In this document: positions 62,301 to 64,000 of the stretch, one piece after another
How the letters are laid out: each line of letters opens with the position of its first letter
How positions within the stretch are numbered: the first letter of the stretch is position 1
Assembly (NCBI GenBank): GCA_037833965.1
Contig: AP031354.1
Location: 31,908,001 to 31,972,000, forward strand
Direction: 5' to 3'
DNA from: Marchantia polymorpha subsp. ruderalis
Lineage: Eukaryota > Streptophyta > Marchantiopsida > Marchantiales > Marchantiaceae
DNA: 64,000 nt
Position numbers and translations under genes: made by a program
The notes under the pieces: generated by a model
Told to the model about the DNA's origin: nothing
The model's input: only the letters and a program-made list of their open reading frames with translations
The model's database searches: none

Positions 62301-63387
62301 GAGTTGGAAAACTATGTTGAAAGACCTACGTCCCTTTCCAAGAAAGGTGGCCAGGAAAATAGTTGTTTTGTATCACAGCAAGCATACCAGAACAACCTAA
62401 AGAGCAACAATAATTCAACACATAGCTTGGAGTGTACAATTCCAGGACCTAAAACTTTCTATCGATCTTGGACATGCCCGGTTCAAGCTCGTTACAGAAA
62501 AAGTAGTGCATGAACAACCTCGGGGGCTGAGCATCCCGAAGAAACTCAAATCTAGGTCGAGCAGATCAGCTGTCAGATCAACGTTTCTTACATAATCAGG
62601 TGAACAGAATGGATGGACCAGTCCGTCGCAAGAAAGTCCTCCAGTGACAATAAACAATATTTATACTTGACGGGAGGCGTAAATTTCCCGTCAAGTAGAC
62701 TCGGCTGCTTTATCAGTGGATACCGAGGAGCAGAGGTTTCTGCTGTAGACCGTGCGGGTGCTTAGGATAAGTCAAGGCCCAACAGACAAGGAGAAGACGA
62801 TAGCTCTTACCTCAAGCGTCATGCTCACTGTCGCTAACGCATACAATTCGGCCAAGTCAAGACCCTGGATAACAGGCACCTCCCGGGAAGGACAAGTACC
62901 TGGCCGGCATTCAAAAGACTAAATAGAAGATGATTACATTTAATGTACCTGGGCGATAAAGGGGTGAGGGAGTAGCACTAGTGGAGGAAAAATTCATGGC
63001 TAATATATTTTAACAGTGATGGCATCAAGAATGTAGCAGATGGTAGAGGTCGTACCCGCAAAATAATGCTTTCATTCCAATTCCCACATAAGTCGCATGG
63101 ATTTAAGTCGATCCCAGGATCCACTCTGCTACCGTAGCAAAGAGCTTGCCTCGGGGTTCACATGCTGGATCTGTTACATAATTGATACGGTTTGTTAAAA
63201 GAACGAACCACCCTCGTCTATTCTAAAAACAGAAGCTAGGACTATTGGAGAGCTTTCACATACCGCTTGTGCAATTTCGTCATAACGCGTTGAGGACGAC
63301 ATGTTCTACAATTGCAAACATGGATGACCACAATCCTTACTAGTAGCGTATCATTATCAGGTTCCCATCACACCCTTGAAATTTCTA
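59354..63387. other. Unassigned region between the coiled-coil cassette and NAR1
   Basis: No coding exon is supported. The right end should contain the NAR1 3' UTR. Short frames at 61428-61793 (minus, hydrophobic) and 62170-62513 (plus) show no domain. A 40-bp direct repeat occurs at about 61246-61285 and 61862-61902. Confidence 0.4.
61246..61902 (+). repeat. Diverged 40-bp direct repeats
   Basis: Segments at 61246-61285 and 61862-61902 share ACTTCAGTCAAGAACTCA exactly and a diverged 5' half. A related palindrome-like GCATATCGCATGCGG / GCACATCGCATGCTG pair at about 61149 and 61308 shows more local duplication. Confidence 0.75.
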
Positions 63388-64000
63388 TCACCAATCATTC
63401 AGTTTGCTACCCAAACTCATTTCTCTATTGTGGTACGTCGTATGCATGATATCTAAAGCCCTTGCCGACCGCGGGTGCTGCAACCATTCATCGTAAAGGC
63501 CCTTCACTACTGGATTATTGAAAGGATCCTTCACGTCCACCTCTTTCAAGTACACAGATTCTAGGTTTTGTATCAATTCCTTGGCGGACTGCTCCTTCTT
63601 CGGCTTTATTTGTCCACCACCATTCAAACAACCGGCAGGACATGCCATCACCTCTACGAAATCATACTCAAACTTTCCAGTCTTGATTTTACGCACAACG
63701 GTCTGAATGTTTCGGAATCCGTAAGCCAAAGCAAATCTTAAAACGACTTTTCCATCATGCTCCAGAGTGACTTCTCGAAAATCGGTATTTCTTAAAGTTC
63801 TATAATCCAGTTGGCCAGTAATTTCCTTCCCGAACAACGTCCTAGCTGCATATCGAAATATTGTATCCACATATCCACCCGACCCTCCAAGAACACCGTA
63901 AAGATGGTCACCCTCGTCTAGGTTGGTAAGTAGCTTGTCAAGAGGAGCCTCCTCTAGTGACATAAATTCCACTTGTTGTGACTCCAACATATCCAATACT
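63388..64000 (-). CDS. NAR1: NAR1/NARFL iron-only-hydrogenase-like protein, C-terminal part
   Basis: Cytosolic iron-sulfur assembly (CIA) factor related to [FeFe] hydrogenase large subunits; it passes Fe-S clusters to the CIA targeting complex. The visible part is a single open exon of about 204 codons with no start; the frame stays open to the right edge. Recognised segments are GVLGGSGGYVDTIFRYAARTLFG, LRFALAYGFRNIQTVVRKIK, and VEVMACPAGCLNGGGQIKP. The last holds the Cys ligands of the C-terminal cluster. The tail includes NPVVKGLYDEWL and LHTEYH-like MHTTYHNREMSLGSKLNDW. The C-terminal Trp is conserved in the family. The N-terminal ferredoxin-like cluster and remaining hydrogenase-like ligands lie outside the window. 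The stop TGA is at 63388-63390. Confidence 0.95.
   Translation of the reverse strand, partial: VLDMLESQQVEFMSLEEAPLDKLLTNLDEGDHLYGVLGGSGGYVDTIFRYAARTLFGKEITGQLDYRTLRNTDFREVTLEHDGKVVLRFALAYGFRNIQTVVRKIKTGKFEYDFVEVMACPAGCLNGGGQIKPKKEQSAKELIQNLESVYLKEVDVKDPFNNPVVKGLYDEWLQHPRSARALDIMHTTYHNREMSLGSKLNDW

Noticed and set aside
62170-62513. Overlapping plus-strand frames of 76 and 101 codons
   Set aside because: Two frames are open at once without a domain, as expected by chance.
1-64000. CRISPR arrays, rRNA or tRNA genes
   Set aside because: No regularly spaced repeat-spacer pattern, rRNA core sequence or convincing tRNA cloverleaf was seen; a dedicated tRNA scan was not possible.

Overview
The window looks like nuclear DNA of a land plant, most likely a bryophyte and perhaps a Marchantia-like liverwort. 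Genes carry many short GT-AG introns, several proteins are plant-type (plastid fibrillin, RAR1, a PAM2-bearing LARP6, a multi-pass metallophosphoesterase), and a centrin gene fits a lineage with flagellated sperm. The liverwort assignment is an inference from overall style and from a coiled-coil repeat family near 57 kb; no single sequence proves it.

Left part (1-21.4 kb, fairly GC-rich around gene starts): the 5' part of a LARP6 La-related RNA-binding protein gene on the minus strand runs off the left edge. A 4.8 kb GC/CT-rich divergent intergenic region follows, then a complete six-exon centrin gene on the plus strand. After a gene-poor stretch come two complete minus-strand genes: a seven-exon plastid-lipid-associated protein (PAP/fibrillin) and a five-exon RAR1 (CHORD) gene.

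Middle (21.4-36.9 kb): a very AT-rich block without host genes. It holds a 4.5 kb L1-type LINE bounded by a 13-bp target site duplication, and a degraded hAT transposon with candidate terminal inverted repeats.

Right part (36.9-51.8 kb): a four-exon MYND zinc-finger gene (plus) converges on a large minus-strand gene for a multi-membrane-spanning calcineurin-like metallophosphoesterase with at least 15 coding exons. One 3.2 kb intron of that gene contains a Ty1/copia fossil in the opposite orientation and a perfect 28-bp hairpin.

Far right (51.8-64 kb): a second hAT transposon with a BED finger next to a 55-bp triple tandem repeat, a repeat-like cassette encoding a coiled-coil protein, about 4 kb of unassigned DNA with direct repeats, and the 3' end of NAR1/NARFL (cytosolic Fe-S assembly) entering from the right edge on the minus strand.

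The host genes look like independent housekeeping, defence and plastid genes and do not form a pathway cluster. I did not find a convincing novel multi-gene system. The most unusual items are the centrin with a His/Pro-rich N-terminal extension and a 24-nt exon, the LINE lacking its endonuclease segment, and two perfect short-loop hairpins inside repeat DNA. Exon limits were deduced by eye from splice signals, reading phase and family similarity; most genes close with consistent phase throughout.
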